Of a DNA stretch of 18,137 nt, positions 15,974-18,137 are shown piece after piece. Origin of the DNA: an uncultured Pseudomonadota bacterium (GTDB taxonomy: Bacteria > SAR324 > NAC60-12); the NCBI GenBank assembly GCA_913052275.1, contig CAJXDX010000017.1, positions 1 through 18,137 of the forward strand, given 5' to 3'. The notes under the pieces are model-generated. The model saw only the letters and a list, made by a program, of their open reading frames with translations, had not been told where the DNA came from and made no database searches. A program made the position numbers and the translations under genes. Numbering within the stretch: position 1 is the stretch's first letter; each line of letters starts with the position of its first letter.

Positions 15974-16079
15974 AAATTCACTTCATCCTTTATGGGTTGA
16001 TTTATAATCCCCATCCAGCAAACTTATATTTCAATAATAAGTCATACCAGGTAATCCTCTATAAGTCCCCGCACCCTTT

Positions 16080-16091
16080 CAGACAAGTCTG
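16080..16091. other. 12-bp palindrome upstream of the serine hydrolase
   Basis: CAGAC-AA-GTCTG, 5-bp arms around a two-base centre. It is too tight for a good hairpin, so a protein-binding half-site pair is the more natural reading, without any identified regulator. Confidence 0.25.
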
Positions 16092-16110
16092 GGCATAGTC
16101 ATAAAAAGAT

Positions 16111-16138
16111 GTTACGAGTCCGTGACTAAATCAATTTT
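16111..16138 (+). terminator. Terminator-like hairpin before the serine hydrolase
   Basis: GTTACG (16111-16116), loop AGTC, CGTGAC (16121-16126): six pairs including one G-T, followed by an A/T-rich tail ending atttt. It could end the small-ORF transcript or sit in the leader of the next gene. The tail is not a clean T-run, so the call is weak. Confidence 0.3.
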
Positions 16139-16148
16139 GTGAAAGACT

Positions 16149-17513
16149 TTGGAACTTAGACTGCCTTTGAAGAAAGCTGAAATCAGCTCTTATCTTCTTC
16201 ATATTTCAAGGCTGGGAAGTTTAATATTATTATCACTGCATTTTGCAACAACTTTTCTTTACTCAAAGGAAAATTTGCAATCTTCCAGCGAGGTCGTCAT
16301 TAACAAACATCACAGCAATTTTAAACAAAAACAACCAATTGACCGATTATTTTTTTCGTCCAAAAAAATTAACTATGTATTTGTATCTGCTACAGCATTA
16401 AATTTACGTTCTGGCCCCGGAGTTAAAAATACTGTTTTGAGAATTCTTCCAAGGGGAACTCATATGTTGTCTTTATCTTCGCAGAATACTGACTGGTTGA
16501 AAGTTTATGTTCCACATAATTTTGAAGGATGGGTAGCCCGCAAACATGTTATATTTTATCATCCAAAACCTTTGAGCACACTTAATAAAAAAATTAGTTC
16601 TATGCACTTCAGATCTTTATTGGAAGCGGGCATTATGAATTATATGAAAGAAATTTATGGGCTCAAAAGATTGAATATTAATGATAAATTATCAATCATT
16701 GTAGAAGACCTGGAAAATGGAAAAATTGTGGCCTCAATTCACCCGGATAAAAGATTAAAATCAGCCAGCACTATTAAGGTCCCAATTCTTCATGCCTACA
16801 TGATCCAGCGTTCTGAAGGAAAACTAATTGAAAATTCAAATCATAAAGAACTGATTGAAAAAATGATCCGTTTCAGCAGCAATTCTAGTACTAATGTTGT
16901 TATTGAGCTGTTAGGAGGACCAGAAAAAATACAGCAAATTCTTGATCAAACAAAAATTTACAAACAAATTAGGCTAATTGAGCATATACCTGAAAATGGC
17001 CGTGCTTACCGAAATACCATTTCCGTTGCTGATTTAAACCGTATTTTTAAGAAATTATGGTTTCAAAGGGTAATTGGGTCAAAATACAGTGGACAGCAAA
17101 ACAGGCTTGTATCAATTGAAATGCTTAATTTGTTAAAATTACCTGGCCATCCGTGGTTAAAAGACAGAATTAAAGCAGGTACATGCTATTCAACAAATAA
17201 AACAGTCAAATTATGGGACAAAACCGGTTTTGTCAAAGGATCAAACGGGAATGCAGGGATTGTTGAAATCAACACTCCATTCGGCAGAAAAGCATATTCA
17301 ATAGTACTATTTATAGAGAGAAAAGATTTTCATTCAATCACAGGAAACGCCAGAAAGTGGTTTGAACAGGCAAGCATGCATATGCGAAGGATTTCAGAAA
17401 TGACTTATGCTTATTTTTCCAAACGATACCAGAACTACAATGAATGTGGACTCCCGTTATTAATGCACCATACCAGGAATGCTCTCTCTACTGGTAATTT
17501 CAAACATCATTAA
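16149..17513 (+). CDS. Exported SH3b plus class A beta-lactamase-like serine hydrolase
   Basis: Probable exported envelope enzyme. A signal or anchor segment (about residues 18-37) is followed by a bacterial SH3 domain (about 77-137, with L-N-L-R-S-G-P-G and W-V-A-R-K), a cell-wall-targeting module. The C-terminal part fits the beta-lactamase class A/PBP-like fold: nucleophile S207-T-I-K210 (S-x-x-K), S243-S-N245 in place of S-D-N, a helix R-N-T-I-S-V-A-D-L, and K358-T-G360. The E-x-x-L-N omega-loop that activates water in true class A lactamases is not evident, so the natural substrate may be peptidoglycan rather than beta-lactams. The start is TTG: an in-frame TGA sits at 16140-16142, and the only early candidates are TTG 16149 (used here) and TTG 16167, which would give a tidier M-K-K signal peptide; neither has a strong ribosome site. 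Confidence 0.75.
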   Translation: MELRLPLKKAEISSYLLHISRLGSLILLSLHFATTFLYSKENLQSSSEVVINKHHSNFKQKQPIDRLFFSSKKINYVFVSATALNLRSGPGVKNTVLRILPRGTHMLSLSSQNTDWLKVYVPHNFEGWVARKHVIFYHPKPLSTLNKKISSMHFRSLLEAGIMNYMKEIYGLKRLNINDKLSIIVEDLENGKIVASIHPDKRLKSASTIKVPILHAYMIQRSEGKLIENSNHKELIEKMIRFSSNSSTNVVIELLGGPEKIQQILDQTKIYKQIRLIEHIPENGRAYRNTISVADLNRIFKKLWFQRVIGSKYSGQQNRLVSIEMLNLLKLPGHPWLKDRIKAGTCYSTNKTVKLWDKTGFVKGSNGNAGIVEINTPFGRKAYSIVLFIERKDFHSITGNARKWFEQASMHMRRISEMTYAYFSKRYQNYNECGLPLLMHHTRNALSTGNFKHH

Positions 17514-17578
17514 AACAGTAATCAAAATAATCTTCCATCATTGTGCTCTGCTACACATTTTGAAAACACCAATTATTT

Positions 17579-18137
17579 ATGACATTTAATCAACGTCTAG
17601 CATGGTTTTCTGAACGGGGAATGATTATGCTGTTTCTCTGGGAAAGTCGTTTTCTGAATCCGCAGATTTCTGAGCAGCAACAAACAATAAAATCTTCAGG
17701 ATTGCTGGACAAAACTGTCATGAAATTGCTGGAAGAATATTTCCCAAAGTTTGAGAATGAGCTGCCAAAAGGGATGTATTTTCCTATCCCCATTTCACGA
17801 GCAATTAATCAGGGAGAAAGATTTTCGAAGGAGCTTGCTTTGCAATTTCACTATGATTTCATCAATGTTGACCAAAACCAACAATGGAGTTTAAGGGACA
17901 AAAGAATAACAGGAAAGGTATTGTCTCTTTTCAAATCAAATCTTTTTTTTGAAGAGGTAACAGGCCGTTATTTTGTTGAGTACTGGAGTGATGCCCGTTG
18001 GGATAAATGCTATCTAGAATGTGCTATAACACCAATGCTGGCATTAGCAATAGACTCTGTCTCAGAAGGATTCATGCTACAGTTAAACAACAACAAGTCA
18101 GATTTGATTTATCTCAATAGTTTTCGAATGGACAAAA
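17579..18137 (+). CDS. Hypothetical protein (3' truncated by window end)
   Basis: A frame opens at ATG 17579 and runs without a stop to the last base, giving 186 residues so far. I do not recognise the family. There is no clear signal peptide or transmembrane helix; residues 14-20 (G-M-I-M-L-F-L) are only a short hydrophobic patch. Aromatic residues are frequent, notably R-Y-F-V-E-Y-W-S-D-A-R-W (about 130-141), which looks like a beta-rich soluble domain. The frame uses normal codons, ends in no repeats, and lies 65 nt after the hydrolase on the same strand, so it could share its transcript. No clear ribosome site is visible; M15 or M17 are alternative starts. Confidence 0.7.
   Translation, partial: MTFNQRLAWFSERGMIMLFLWESRFLNPQISEQQQTIKSSGLLDKTVMKLLEEYFPKFENELPKGMYFPIPISRAINQGERFSKELALQFHYDFINVDQNQQWSLRDKRITGKVLSLFKSNLFFEEVTGRYFVEYWSDARWDKCYLECAITPMLALAIDSVSEGFMLQLNNNKSDLIYLNSFRMDK

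Noticed and set aside
1..18137. CRISPR arrays, insertion sequences, tRNA/rRNA genes, prophage genes
   Set aside because: No spaced repeat arrays, transposase or integrase motifs, terminal inverted repeats or tRNA-like clover-leaf sequences were seen on reading both strands.

Overview
The window is an ordinary-looking stretch of a low-GC (roughly 40 % by eye), Gram-negative, flagellated bacterial chromosome. A LivKHMGF-type periplasmic uptake system, an orphan GspK-like pseudopilin, a membrane-anchored SPOR-type protein and a sigma-28-type flagellin promoter all point to a diderm with polar or lateral flagella. The mix of families (NrdJ with a C-terminal zinc-ribbon, HemW, BirA/CoaX pair, SPOR protein, GspK) would suit a marine deltaproteobacterium-like lineage such as SAR324. 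That placement is an inference from style, not something the sequence proves.

Layout. Positions 1-4268 (+) hold a branched-chain/hydrophobic amino-acid (or amide/aromatic-acid-like) ABC importer in the order livK (5'-truncated), livH, livM, livG, livF. A 227-nt gap with two good hairpins separates the binding protein from the membrane and ATPase genes. Convergent to it on the minus strand are flagellin (4324-5934) and a HemW-like radical SAM protein (6076-7302). Flagellin has its own near-consensus FliA (sigma-28) promoter at 6020-6046, so it is probably switched on late in flagellar assembly and independently of hemW.

The 484-nt divergent region 7303-7786 between hemW and nrdJ is the richest regulatory stretch. 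It holds a 20-bp perfect-arm dyad, two sets of short direct repeats, a plausible sigma-70 promoter and about 200 nt of leader that can fold into several helices. It leads into nrdJ (7787-11485), a full-length adenosylcobalamin-dependent class II ribonucleotide reductase.

From 11636 the genes are again all on the plus strand: a GspK-like minor pseudopilin away from any other secretion genes, then closely spaced birA (biotin-protein ligase) and coaX (type III pantothenate kinase), two cofactor genes with 5-6 nt gaps. A SPOR-type tandem-domain protein with a very acidic N-terminus follows, then a 37-codon single-helix membrane peptide, then an exported SH3b plus class A beta-lactamase-like serine hydrolase that starts with TTG. 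The window ends inside an unrecognised gene (17579 onward).

No mobile element, CRISPR array, tRNA/rRNA or obvious new multi-gene system is visible. The most worthwhile leads are the structured nrdJ leader, the hemW-nrdJ dyad, the degenerate haem-binding motif in HemW, and the lone GspK and small membrane ORF.
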